Of a DNA stretch of 6,674 bases, positions 1-5,912 are shown one piece after another. The DNA is taken from contig DPSI01000603.1 in NCBI GenBank assembly GCA_003527165.1, forward strand, positions 3,094 to 9,767, written 5' to 3'. A program made the position numbers and the translations under genes. Under the pieces are notes generated by a model. The model was not told the origin of the DNA. It did not search any database and worked only from the letters and a program-made list of their open reading frames with translations. This DNA comes from Pseudomonas sp. Its GTDB lineage: Bacteria; Pseudomonadota; Gammaproteobacteria; Pseudomonadales; Pseudomonadaceae. Within the stretch, counting starts at the first letter, position 1, and every line of letters begins with the position of its first letter.

Positions 1-1429
1 CCCAGTAGCCGAGGCGACCCGGATAATCCTGCACGGTGGTCTGGGTGCCGGCGGCGAGCACCTCGAAGGTGCTGGCGCGGTAGCTCAGCCCCTCCAGGCA
101 ACGGGTCCAGGGCGAGCCTTCGGCGAAGGGGGCGTAGGCGAGGATCTGCCGCAGGTAGTCGCGGTTGGTCTCCACGCCATAGAGCAGCGACTCGCCCAGA
201 GTGGCATCCAGCGCGGCGCGGGCCTGCCCACGATCCGGCGCCCAGGTGATGAGCTTGGCGATCATCGGGTCGAAGTAGGGCGGGATCTCGCAGCCGGCCT
301 CGACCCAGGTGTCGATGCGCAGGGCCTGGCCGTCGGCCTCGGGAAAGCCCACGGCGGTCAAGAGGCCCGGGCTCGGCTGGAAGTCGCGGCCCGGGTCCTC
401 GGCATAGAGCCGCGCCTGGATGGCATGGCCCTTGGGTTCCAGGCCACTGACCAGTTCAGTCAGCGGCGGCAGATCGCCGGCCGCCAGCTCGATCATCCAG
501 CGCACCAGGTCGACACCCCAGACCTGCTCGGTGACGCCGTGCTCGACCTGCAGGCGGGTGTTCACCTCGAGGAAATAGAAACGCTCGGCCTCGCTGTCGT
601 AGACGAACTCGACGGTGCCGGCGCTGCGGTAGCTGACTGCCTTGGCCAGCTTGATCGCCGCCGCGCACAGCGCTTCGGCCATGCCCGCCGGCAGGTTCGG
701 CGCCGGGGTTTCCTCCAGCACCTTCTGGTTGCGCCGCTGCACCGAGCAGTCGCGCACGCCGAGGGCGATTACTTCGCCACGGCCGTCGCCGAACACCTGC
801 ACTTCCAGGTGGCGGGCGCGCTGGATGTATTTTTCGATGAACACGCCGGCGTCGCTGAAATTGTTCTGCCCCAGGCGCTTGACCGCCTCGAAGGCGTCCG
901 ACAGTTCGGCCGCCGAGCGGCAGACGCGCATGCCGATGCCCCCGCCGCCGGCGGTGCTCTTGAGCATCACCGGATAGCCCACTTCCTCGCCTGCCTCAAG
1001 GGCGGCGTTCAGGTCTTCCAGCAGCTCGGTGCCTTCCAGCATCGGCACGCCGTGGGCTTTCGCCAGGGCACGGGCGGTGTGCTTCAAGCCGAACACCCGC
1101 AACTGCTCCGGTGTGGGGCCGACGAAGGCGATCCCGGCCGCTTCGCAGGCTTCGGCGAAGGCGGCGTTCTCGGAGAGGAAGCCGTAGCCCGGGTGGATTG
1201 CCTTGGCGCCGGTTTTCCGGGCGATGCCGAGGATCTTGTCCACCACCAGGTAGGTCTGCGCGGCCGGGCCCTCGCCGAGGCTGTGCGCCTCGTCGGCCTG
1301 CTGGATGTGCAGGCTGGCGGCGTCGGCCTCGGAATAGACGGCCACGCCCTGGCAGTCGAGCGCCTTCAAGGTTCGCAGGATGCGGCAGGCGATGGCGCCG
1401 CGGTTGGCTATCAGGAGTTTGTCGAACAT
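1..1429 (-). CDS. Biotin-dependent guanidine carboxylase (annotated urea carboxylase), N-terminal part
   Basis: This is the first 476 residues of a large ATP- and biotin-dependent carboxylase; the gene runs off the left edge. The start MFDKLLIANRGAIACRIL is a classic biotin-carboxylase N-terminus. Visible sites are the ATP-grasp glycine loop KSTAGGGGIGM (K157, G161-G164), the signature FLEVNTRLQVEH at 286-297 with E288, N290, R292 and E296, and RLYAEDP around R340. From about residue 455 the protein enters the carboxyltransferase domain (GTQTTVQDYPGRLGYW), an order typical of the urea carboxylase/urea amidolyase family, whose full length is about 1200 residues. The rest of that domain and the biotinyl domain lie outside. 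The ATG at 1429 is chosen by homology; only a weak GAGG lies 10 nt upstream. The family includes urea and guanidine carboxylases. The guanidine-I riboswitch and two DUF1989 genes in the same operon favour guanidine. The residue that discriminates the substrates lies in the unseen part. Confidence 0.93.
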   Translation of the reverse strand, partial: MFDKLLIANRGAIACRILRTLKALDCQGVAVYSEADAASLHIQQADEAHSLGEGPAAQTYLVVDKILGIARKTGAKAIHPGYGFLSENAAFAEACEAAGIAFVGPTPEQLRVFGLKHTARALAKAHGVPMLEGTELLEDLNAALEAGEEVGYPVMLKSTAGGGGIGMRVCRSAAELSDAFEAVKRLGQNNFSDAGVFIEKYIQRARHLEVQVFGDGRGEVIALGVRDCSVQRRNQKVLEETPAPNLPAGMAEALCAAAIKLAKAVSYRSAGTVEFVYDSEAERFYFLEVNTRLQVEHGVTEQVWGVDLVRWMIELAAGDLPPLTELVSGLEPKGHAIQARLYAEDPGRDFQPSPGLLTAVGFPEADGQALRIDTWVEAGCEIPPYFDPMIAKLITWAPDRGQARAALDATLGESLLYGVETNRDYLRQILAYAPFAEGSPWTRCLEGLSYRASTFEVLAAGTQTTVQDYPGRLGYW

Positions 1430-1451
1430 GTTCCATGAGCCTCAGGGGCTT

Positions 1452-1496
1452 GGCGGGCCGTCCCGCCTTTATTCGTTCATCCCCGGTCGTCCGGGG
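1452..1496. repeat. Two GC-rich hairpins just upstream of the carboxylase gene
   Basis: Two perfect inverted repeats lie side by side: GGCGGG-ccgt-CCCGCC at 1452-1467 and CCCCGG-tcgt-CCGGGG at 1481-1496. In the operon mRNA (minus strand) they form stable stem-loops; the nearer ends 22 nt before the carboxylase start. On the minus strand no U-run follows, so they are not typical terminators of the operon. On the plus strand the first is followed by TTTATT, but no plus-strand gene precedes it. They may act on mRNA stability or partially attenuate the carboxylase gene. Confidence 0.6.
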
Positions 1497-1510
1497 TGGC
1501 TCGGTGGGTT

Positions 1511-1598
1511 CATCGGTGGAAAAGGCTTCGCCGTTTTCCACCCTACGATCGCCGAGGCTCGGTGTAGGGGGGATGGCCGCTTGCGTCATCCACCGATG
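1511..1598. repeat. REP pair (BIME-like element) inside the operon
   Basis: This 88-bp imperfect palindrome consists of two REP-like units in opposite orientation. The outer arms are CATCGGTGGA (1511-1520) and TCCACCGATG (1589-1598), a perfect match. Inner arms are CCCTAC (1541-1546) and GTAGGG (1564-1569), and the centre is CCGAG-G-CTCGG (1552-1562). Each unit starts with GTAG, the tetranucleotide typical of REPs tied to RAYT transposases. Unit 1 (minus, 1546 to 1515) folds into a 12-bp stem, GGTGGAAAA plus GGC with a one-base bulge and a GAA loop. Unit 2 (plus, 1564 to 1594) is more decayed. Such elements usually sit between genes; here it lies in the 173-nt gap between the second deiminase subunit and the carboxylase. 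Confidence 0.8.
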
Positions 1599-1602
1599 GG
1601 CT

Positions 1603-2238
1603 TCAATCCCACACCAAAACCTGCGCCGGCGTCGGATTCCATCCGTTGCACGGGTTGTTCAGCTGTGGGCAGTTGGAGATGAGCACGATCACGTCCTGCT
1701 CGGCCTTCATCTCCACGTATTTGCCGGGGGCGGAGATGCCGTCCTCGAAGGTCAGGCCGCCTTCGGGGGTGACCGGCACGTTCATGAAGAAGTTAATGTT
1801 GGCGCCGATGTCGCGTTTGCTCAGGCGGCCGTCGTGCAGGCTGGCGCGCAGGAAATTGTCACGGCAGCTGTGCATGTAGCGCTTGTCCAGCGCGTAGCGG
1901 ACCGTGTTGCTTTCCTGCGCGCAGGCACCGCCCAGGGTGTCGTGGCGGCCGCAGGTGTCGGCGACGATGGTCAGCAGCGGGTTGCCGAGGTTGGAATAGA
2001 GCACCGTGCCGGTGGTGAGGTAGACCTTGTTCTGCCGGCGCAGGGTGCGCTGCGGGTCGAAGCGCTCGCGCGGGTTGTTCGCGGCGAAGAACAGGGTGTC
2101 GATCGCCTGGTTGCCTTCCAGGTCGAGCAGGCGCAGGGTCTGGCCGGCCTTGACCTCGAACAGGTAGGGCTCTCCGGCCGGGATCACGTCGCGGAAGACG
2201 GCCGTTTCAGGATGCAGGTTGCTTTCGTGGATGGTCAT
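1603..2238 (-). CDS. DUF1989 protein: carboxyguanidine deiminase subunit (urea carboxylase-associated), second copy
   Basis: This gene encodes 211 residues from ATG at 2238 ([18 protein letters not shown]). GGAGG lies 9 nt upstream, overlapping the stop of the preceding paralogue; the two genes are 14 nt apart. The protein is a DUF1989 / urea carboxylase-associated family member. It shows [20 protein letters not shown] at about 92-111, where C96, H99 and C106 form the family's likely metal-binding set. The C-terminus carries [14 protein letters not shown]. Paired DUF1989 proteins of these operons have been shown to be carboxyguanidine deiminases (CgdAB), which make allophanate from carboxyguanidine. 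Because this copy keeps all three putative ligands, I infer it holds the active metal site. Which copy is CgdA and which CgdB is not assigned here. Cytoplasmic; no signal peptide or membrane segment. Confidence 0.92.
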   Translation of the reverse strand: MTIHESNLHPETAVFRDVIPAGEPYLFEVKAGQTLRLLDLEGNQAIDTLFFAANNPRERFDPQRTLRRQNKVYLTTGTVLYSNLGNPLLTIVADTCGRHDTLGGACAQESNTVRYALDKRYMHSCRDNFLRASLHDGRLSKRDIGANINFFMNVPVTPEGGLTFEDGISAPGKYVEMKAEQDVIVLISNCPQLNNPCNGWNPTPAQVLVWD

Positions 2239-2252
2239 GTCGGCGCCCCTCC

Positions 2253-2981
2253 TCAGATGTAAAGCCGTTCGGTGTTGTGGAAGGCGCGGCCGTTTTCCGG
2301 GCGCGAGGTTCGGCAGAGCACGCTGATGCCGTCGCTGTCGATCCGGTGCCAGCTGAGCTGCACGGGTTTCGGCGCGTATGCCGGGGTCGGGTCCATCGGG
2401 TGCTGCAGGGCGGTGAGCACCACCAGCGTATCCATCGGTGCGTAGAGCTCGACGTAGTCGCCGGCCTTGCTGTTGCCGGGCTGGAAGGCGAAGCCACCCT
2501 CGGCGTCCACGGTCACCTTGCTGAACAGGTTGAGGGTCATCAGCAGGTCCTGCAGGTTCAGCTCCCACTTGCCCATTTCCACCAGCAGGTTGTCGACGCC
2601 ATTGCGAAAAAAGCCGTTGCGCAGTTCCTGGTAGCGGCCCTGACCATATTTCTCGGCGACCTCATCGGCGTTCAGTACGCCGCCGAAGCTGTCATGCCAG
2701 CCGCAGCTGTCGGCGGTGATGCAAGCCAGCACGCGGCCCATGTCCGAGTACAGGCAGTGCCCGCTGGTGAGCTTGGCGGTGTGCTGGCCTTTAAGGGTGT
2801 CGGGCAGGTTTAGCCGCTCGCTTTTTTCCGCGGCGTTGAACATCAGCAGGCTGACGTTGGCGCCGCCTTCCAGGTCGGTAAGACGCAGCAGCTGACCGCG
2901 TTTGAGTACGAAGGAGGTATGCCCGCCGCCAGGAAGGGTCTCTTCGTAAAGCGTGGGGCGGATAGCAAGTGAAGCGCTCAT
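2253..2981 (-). CDS. DUF1989 protein: carboxyguanidine deiminase subunit (urea carboxylase-associated), first copy
   Basis: This gene encodes 242 residues from ATG at 2981 ([20 protein letters not shown]). AAGGAG lies 6 nt upstream, inside the end of the ATPase gene, whose stop is one base away. A longer frame upstream lies within the ATPase gene and is not used. The protein is a paralogue of the next gene, with the shared fold signatures [17 protein letters not shown] (24-40) and [14 protein letters not shown] (88-101). C93 and H96 match the metal-ligand motif, but the third cysteine of the sister protein is replaced (L103 by simple alignment). It therefore may lack a complete metal site and act as the partner subunit of a heteromeric deiminase. 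The role in guanidine breakdown follows from published work on this gene pair; the division of labour is my inference. Confidence 0.92.
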   Translation of the reverse strand: MSASLAIRPTLYEETLPGGGHTSFVLKRGQLLRLTDLEGGANVSLLMFNAAEKSERLNLPDTLKGQHTAKLTSGHCLYSDMGRVLACITADSCGWHDSFGGVLNADEVAEKYGQGRYQELRNGFFRNGVDNLLVEMGKWELNLQDLLMTLNLFSKVTVDAEGGFAFQPGNSKAGDYVELYAPMDTLVVLTALQHPMDPTPAYAPKPVQLSWHRIDSDGISVLCRTSRPENGRAFHNTERLYI

Positions 2982-2982
2982 G

Positions 2983-3822
2983 TCAGGCTCCTTGATTGAC
3001 GATATGCAGGTGGCCGAGTTGTGCTGGCAGCTCACCAATGGCGGTGCGTGCGGCTCGGCGGTCGGAGTTCAGCGGGATGTCGTAGGTCACACGTGCGCCA
3101 TAGGCGCCCGGTGCGTGAGGATCGATGCGGGTCTTGTCGAACACCAGAATGCGGGTGCCCAGCGTGAACCCTTCGGACAGGTCATGGGTGACCATGAATA
3201 CCGTCAGCCGGGTTTCCTGCCAAAGCTGCAGCAGCAGCTCGTGCATGTCCTTGCGGATGCCCGGATCGAGCGCGCCAAAGGGCTCATCGAGTAGCAGCAC
3301 TCGCGGTTTCATGATCAGCGCCTGGGCGATGGCCAGGCGCTGCTGCATGCCGCCGGACAGTTGTGCGGGGTACTTGTCCAGCGAATGGACGAGGCCGACC
3401 TTGCGCAGGATCGTTTCGGCCTGCTCGCGCGCTTCCCGCTTGCTTCGGCCGAACAGACGACCCAGCAGCGGCGCCTTGGGTAGCTCCAGGCCGAGGGCGA
3501 CGTTGTCCAGCACCGACAGGTGCGGGAACACCGAGTAGCGCTGGAACACGACGCCGCGGCTGGCATCCGGTTCGTTGGCGATGGGGGAGCCGTCGAGCAG
3601 AATCTCGCCGCGGCTGGGCCGTTCCTGGCCGAGCAGCAGGCGCAGAAAGGTGGATTTGCCACAGCCGGACGCGCCGACCAAGGTGCAGAATTCGCCTTCG
3701 TTGATGCTCAGGTTCAGCCGTTCCAGCACCACCTGATCGGCATATTCCTGCCAGACGTTGTTGACCTGAATGAAGGGTTTGGTTGGCCGTTCGCTGGTCT
3801 GAGTCATGCTGATCTCGCTCAT
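2983..3822 (-). CDS. ABC transporter ATP-binding protein, NitT/TauT family
   Basis: This gene encodes a 279-residue ABC ATPase with every hallmark: Walker A GASGCGKST (50-58), Q-loop Q94, signature LSGGMQQR (155-162), Walker B VLLLDEP with E180 (175-181), D-loop ALD (184-186) and switch histidine H213 in VTHD. The type matches the nitrate/sulfonate/taurine importer ATPases. It starts at 3822, where ATG overlaps the permease stop as ATGA, with AAGGAG 7 nt upstream. An internal Met at codon 6 is a less likely start. The C-terminal 60 or so residues beyond the ABC core (FDKTRIDPHAPGAYG and onward) are family-specific. It powers the permease encoded just upstream, presumably for import of guanidine or a related nitrogen compound; the substrate is inferred from the operon. 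Confidence 0.93.
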   Translation of the reverse strand: MSEISMTQTSERPTKPFIQVNNVWQEYADQVVLERLNLSINEGEFCTLVGASGCGKSTFLRLLLGQERPSRGEILLDGSPIANEPDASRGVVFQRYSVFPHLSVLDNVALGLELPKAPLLGRLFGRSKREAREQAETILRKVGLVHSLDKYPAQLSGGMQQRLAIAQALIMKPRVLLLDEPFGALDPGIRKDMHELLLQLWQETRLTVFMVTHDLSEGFTLGTRILVFDKTRIDPHAPGAYGARVTYDIPLNSDRRAARTAIGELPAQLGHLHIVNQGA

Positions 3823-4634
3823 GCCTTGGCTCCTTCGTACCAGGGGAAGGCCAGCCGGGTGAGCTTGCGCAGTCCGAAATCCATGCTCCAGGCGAGCAGG
3901 GTGATCCAGGCCACGTAAGGCAGGATCACGTCCATGGCCAGGTACCGCCGGACCAGGAAGATCCGGTAGCCAAGCCCGTCGGTGGAGGCGATCGCCTCGG
4001 CTGCGATGAGGAACAGCCAGGCGGAACCGAGCACCAGGCGCAGGGCAATCAGTAGACGCGGCAGCAGTTGCGGCAAGACCACCCGCAGAATCAGCGTCCA
4101 GGTGTTGGCGCCCAGGGTCTGCGCCTTGATCAGTAGTTCCGGCGGGATTTCCCGCGCTCGTTGCTCGAGGTCGCGTGCCAGCACGGGGGTCACGCCGATG
4201 ACGATGAGCATGACCTTGGACAGCTCGCCGAGCCCGAAGACGATGAACAGAATCGGCAGGATCGCCAGCGGCGGCACCATCGACAGCACCGTCAGCAGCG
4301 GCGACAAAGATGCGCTGAACAGCGGCAGCGTGCCGGCAGCCACGCCCAGACAAAGGCCAGCGACTGCGGCAATGCCGAGACCAACCCCGAGGCGCTTGAG
4401 ACTGGAGGCGGTGTCCTGCCAGAACAGGTAATCGCCGCTGCGTTTGTCCGGGGTGAAGGCCAGGCGTTCCACTGCGCTGGTCATCTGTACGAAGCTGGGC
4501 AGCAGTTTGTCGTTGGGGTTTGTTTCCAGCCGTTGCGCGGAACTGGTCAGGTATGCGAACAGCAGGATCGCGAAGGGCAGGATCACCAACAGCGTCCAGC
4601 CGGTGCGACCGGGAACGCGATTGATCAAACGCAT
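3819..4634 (-). CDS. ABC transporter permease, NitT/TauT family
   Basis: This gene encodes a 271-residue inner-membrane permease. A first hydrophobic segment covers about 13-31, and several further segments lie at about 84-105, 112-134, 138-153, 190-216 and 236-250. The cytoplasmic EAA-type loop is at 162-188 (KAQTLGANTW followed by VVLP), where the ATPase docks. It forms one transporter with the ATPase gene, which it overlaps by 4 nt. I chose ATG at 4634 (MRLINRVPGRTGW), just before the first membrane segment. Its own Shine-Dalgarno is poor, but the stop of a 25-codon ORF overlaps it, suggesting translational coupling. An in-frame ATG at 4727 would add 31 polar residues but has no ribosome-binding site and would run through the regulatory leader. 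No substrate-binding protein gene precedes it. Confidence 0.9.
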   Translation of the reverse strand: MRLINRVPGRTGWTLLVILPFAILLFAYLTSSAQRLETNPNDKLLPSFVQMTSAVERLAFTPDKRSGDYLFWQDTASSLKRLGVGLGIAAVAGLCLGVAAGTLPLFSASLSPLLTVLSMVPPLAILPILFIVFGLGELSKVMLIVIGVTPVLARDLEQRAREIPPELLIKAQTLGANTWTLILRVVLPQLLPRLLIALRLVLGSAWLFLIAAEAIASTDGLGYRIFLVRRYLAMDVILPYVAWITLLAWSMDFGLRKLTRLAFPWYEGAKA

Positions 4635-4702
4635 GGAGAGAGCCCCCGTTCGATCGGGGAATGTTGCCGCGGGTAGGCCTTTTCGAATCCGAGCGGGGGC
4701 AT
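4625..4702 (-). CDS. Possible leader ORF of 25 codons coupled to the permease
   Basis: The ORF reads MPPLGFEKAYPRQHSPIERG and then LSPCV, stopping at 4627-4625. It has the best ribosome-binding site in the leader: GGAGG at 4714-4710, 7 nt before the ATG. Its last codons overlap the permease start by 10 nt in another frame, so ribosomes ending here could restart on the permease ATG. The peptide has no membrane or signal features. It could be a non-functional coupling peptide, or the scar of a lost gene such as the substrate-binding protein. Translation is not proven. Confidence 0.45.
   Translation of the reverse strand: MPPLGFEKAYPRQHSPIERGLSPCV
4642..4700 (-). promoter_or_regulatory. Hairpins around the permease translation start
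   Basis: In the minus-strand RNA, GCCCCCG (4700-4694) can pair with CGGGGGC (4648-4642). A short competing stem CCCCG/CGGGG lies within 4659-4644, directly upstream of the permease ATG. No U-run follows, so a terminator is unlikely. The stems could hide the weak permease start until ribosomes translating the leader ORF open them. Confidence 0.35.
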
Positions 4703-4709
4703 AAACGGG

Positions 4710-4795
4710 CCTCCAGTGAGTGGACATGGCAATAGGAGCTGCGTATCGAACGCCGTCTCCCGGGCTTTTATCCCGCCGTGTAACCTCACTGGAGG
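4710..4795 (-). promoter_or_regulatory. Riboswitch expression platform: Shine-Dalgarno sequestration
   Basis: On the transcript, CCUCCAGUGAG (4795-4785) inside the aptamer is perfectly complementary over 11 nt to CUCACUGGAGG (4720-4710). The second segment contains the GGAGG that serves the ORF starting at 4702. The first segment also forms an aptamer hairpin, ACCUC-CAGU-GAGGU (4796-4783). The two pairings exclude each other. With ligand the aptamer hairpin should hold and free the Shine-Dalgarno; without it the long helix should hide it. This fits the ON behaviour known for guanidine-I riboswitches. The complementarity is seen; the switching is inferred. Confidence 0.7.
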
Positions 4796-4850
4796 TCGCC
4801 AACTCTCGGACCAGCCACTCGCAACGCGAGCCGGAACCCTAGTCGGCTAT
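4755..4850 (-). ncRNA. Guanidine-I (ykkC) riboswitch aptamer
   Basis: The minus strand carries the conserved blocks of the class in order: CTAGGGTTCCG (4842-4832), GGTCCGAGAG (4814-4805), then ACACGGCGGGATAAAAG (4779-4763) and CCCGGGAGA (4764-4756). The base helix GCCGACU/AGUUGGC (4847-4841 with 4804-4798) closes around a 5-bp hairpin, CTCGC-GTT-GCGAG (4830-4818). A second hairpin, ACCTC-CAGT-GAGGT, lies at 4796-4783. This class binds the guanidinium ion and turns on guanidine carboxylases, exporters and ABC importers. It sits about 35 nt into the predicted sigma-54 transcript and 121 nt before the permease ATG. Boundaries are approximate. It is the strongest evidence that this operon handles guanidine. 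Confidence 0.95.
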
Positions 4851-4900
4851 TTCTGAATTTTCTCGTCCTTGAGCCGCAGCTTCCTGGCACAAGAGATTTA

Positions 4901-4915
4901 GCAAGAGCGGTGCCA
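4901..4915 (-). promoter_or_regulatory. Sigma-54 (RpoN) promoter of the guanidine operon
   Basis: TGGCACCGCTCTTGC matches the sigma-54 consensus TGGCACG-N4-TTGC with the exact GG-to-GC spacing; only the base after TGGCAC differs. It is preceded by T and followed by T as in the extended consensus. Transcription should start near 4889, giving a 5' leader of about 255 nt that contains the whole riboswitch. Use of RpoN implies an enhancer-binding activator, consistent with the NtrC-like site upstream. Confidence 0.82.
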
Positions 4916-4943
4916 AGTGCAGATCTTTCTATATATCGGCTTC

Positions 4944-4960
4944 TGAGCGCCGTGCGCTCA
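4944..4960. repeat. 17-bp dyad between NtrC-like site and promoter
   Basis: TGAGCGC-CGT-GCGCTCA is a perfect 7-bp inverted repeat, about 30 bp upstream of the -24 element. It could be an operator for an unknown dimeric regulator or a weaker activator site; its match to the NtrC consensus is poor. Confidence 0.4.
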
Positions 4961-4967
4961 CCGACTT

Positions 4968-4984
4968 TGCACTTGCATGGTGCG
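4968..4984. promoter_or_regulatory. Candidate NtrC-binding site
   Basis: TGCACTTGCATGGTGCG resembles the NtrC consensus TGCACY-N4-TGGTGCA at every position but the last. It is centred about 87 bp upstream of the predicted sigma-54 start, a usual enhancer position. A 9-bp direct repeat of its left half (GCACTTGCA, 4969-4977) recurs at 5098-5106 without a good second half. The assignment rests on consensus only. Confidence 0.6.
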
Positions 4985-5329
4985 CCAGATGACTGCCTAT
5001 GCATCCTTTCGGGACGCTTGTCAGCGCGCGGCGCGCCATACGAGGCGGCGCACTCCGCCGGGCAGGCGACCAAGCACGCCCATGGCTGAACAGTGCCGCA
5101 CTTGCAGCGGCGCGGCCCAGACCGCGCCAACCTAGCTCGGCATTACATTTATCGCCCAGGGGCGCACGTCGATCGGACAGCTGTCCAGCTTCGAGTATGT
5201 TCAAGGCAGGGGGATAAGATGCTCGAAGAGAGCCGGTACAACGAAGGGAGCAGCACAGAGCAGGAGCGGCGTCTTGAGCAGGCGCTGCGTCCGCGAGGGA
5301 CGTCAGCGGCCCGGTATCGATGCGGGTTC
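4985..5329. other. Non-coding stretch between the guanidine operon and the HU gene
   Basis: I see no gene here: the open frames are arginine- and alanine-rich and have no recognisable domain. It holds a perfect 12-bp palindrome GGACAGCTGTCC (5175-5186) and an inverted repeat CTTCGAG/CTCGAAG (5189-5195 and 5222-5228). Next to the HU gene there is a strong hairpin GCTG-CGTCC-GCGAG-GGACG-T-CAGC (5284-5307), 22 nt after the HU stop. The hairpin lacks a U-run on the minus strand, so it is at best a weak or Rho-assisted end signal for HU. Confidence 0.6.
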
Positions 5330-5602
5330 TTAGTTCACCGCATCTTTCAGCGACTTGCCCGGCTTGAAGCCCGGCAATTTGGCCGCGGAGATTTTGATCG
5401 TCGCGCCGGTTTGCGGATTGCGACCGTCACGAGCGGCACGCTCCTTGACAGCAAAGGTGCCGAAGCCGACCAGCGTAACGTTGTCGCCGTTCTGCAGGGT
5501 GTTGGTCACGCTTTCGGTGAAGGCATCCAGCACACGGGTGGCAGTGCTCTTCGGAACATCGGCGGAGGCTGCGATAGCTTCAATCAACTCGGCTTTATTC
5601 AC
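5330..5602 (-). CDS. HU family DNA-binding protein (HU-beta type)
   Basis: The product is 90 residues, the exact usual HU length. It begins (M)[18 protein letters not shown] and ends [13 protein letters not shown]. The family signature [22 protein letters not shown] spans 45-66, including the beta-arm proline P63 and the DNA-contacting arginines R55, R58 and R61. HU is a small dimeric nucleoid protein that bends DNA. The start is GTG at 5602, set by the family N-terminus and by GGAG 8 nt upstream; no in-frame ATG fits. The arm resembles E. coli HU-beta, but the gene is not beside lon or ppiD in this window, so it may be an additional HU paralogue. It is transcribed alone, divergently from the GreA/GreB-like gene. 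Confidence 0.95.
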   Translation of the reverse strand: MNKAELIEAIAASADVPKSTATRVLDAFTESVTNTLQNGDNVTLVGFGTFAVKERAARDGRNPQTGATIKISAAKLPGFKPGKSLKDAVN

Positions 5603-5912
5603 GGGTGTGGCTCCAGATTGGAATGGATGGTCAGTATAAGCAGCGTCTCGCTCCGTCGCCTGCGGCAAATTTTCTTCTTTTGTAAAAGAAATATCGCGCT
5701 TGGGCCGAAATTCGCATGTTGCGCTGATCTGGACGCTTCTGTCTGGACAGCGGGTTTCCCGCATCGGTTCATTGACCGCCCGACCGTCGGCAGCGCTGGC
5801 GACGATGCGATCGCTGCACAAGGGCGAGTGGCTGGCTGGGGCGACGAACGTCGTGCTCTCCGTTCGCACCGGTGCCATGCTAGACGTCCCGTACCGTCTT
5901 AGCCGAGCCCGC
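5603..5912. promoter_or_regulatory. Divergent promoter region of HU and the GreA/GreB-like gene
   Basis: This spacer has no convincing gene. For HU (minus strand) there is a -10-like TATACT (5638-5633), but no good -35 at 17 bp; TTGCCG (5668-5663) is 24 bp away. An AT-rich perfect dyad TTCTTTT-GT-AAAAGAA lies at 5675-5690 and could bind a regulator or nucleoid protein. For the plus-strand gene I find no clear sigma-70 promoter; TTGACC (5772-5777) lacks a matching -10. Confidence 0.4.

Noticed and set aside
425..1438. Long plus-strand open frame of 337 codons
   Set aside because: It lies in exact codon register antisense to the biotin carboxylase domain, whose conserved motifs are all on the minus strand.
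1452..1473. Intrinsic terminator on the plus strand (GGCGGG hairpin followed by TTTATT)
   Set aside because: No plus-strand gene lies upstream and the T-run is short; on the operon strand there is no U-run.
1111..2262. Plus-strand open frame of 383 codons across the REP element
   Set aside because: Arginine-rich, no domain, antisense to the second DUF1989 gene and the carboxylase; a high-GC shadow.
2277..2813. Plus-strand open frame of 178 codons
   Set aside because: Antisense shadow of the first DUF1989 gene, which has a good start, ribosome-binding site and family motifs.
4635..4727. N-terminal extension of the permease from ATG at 4727
   Set aside because: No Shine-Dalgarno, polar and arginine-rich extension, and it would translate through the riboswitch expression platform.
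4885..4899. Plus-strand TGGCAC as a second sigma-54 promoter
   Set aside because: The -12 position reads TT instead of GC, so the second element is missing.
4786..5217. Small open frames on both strands upstream of the riboswitch
   Set aside because: Low-complexity, Arg/Ala/Ser-rich translations without family features or ribosome-binding sites; they overlap the sigma-54 promoter and the aptamer.
5700..5912. Upstream extension of the GreA/GreB-like frame
   Set aside because: The extra 71 residues do not resemble the family N-terminus, while MNKTHLQ at 5913 begins the coiled coil directly.
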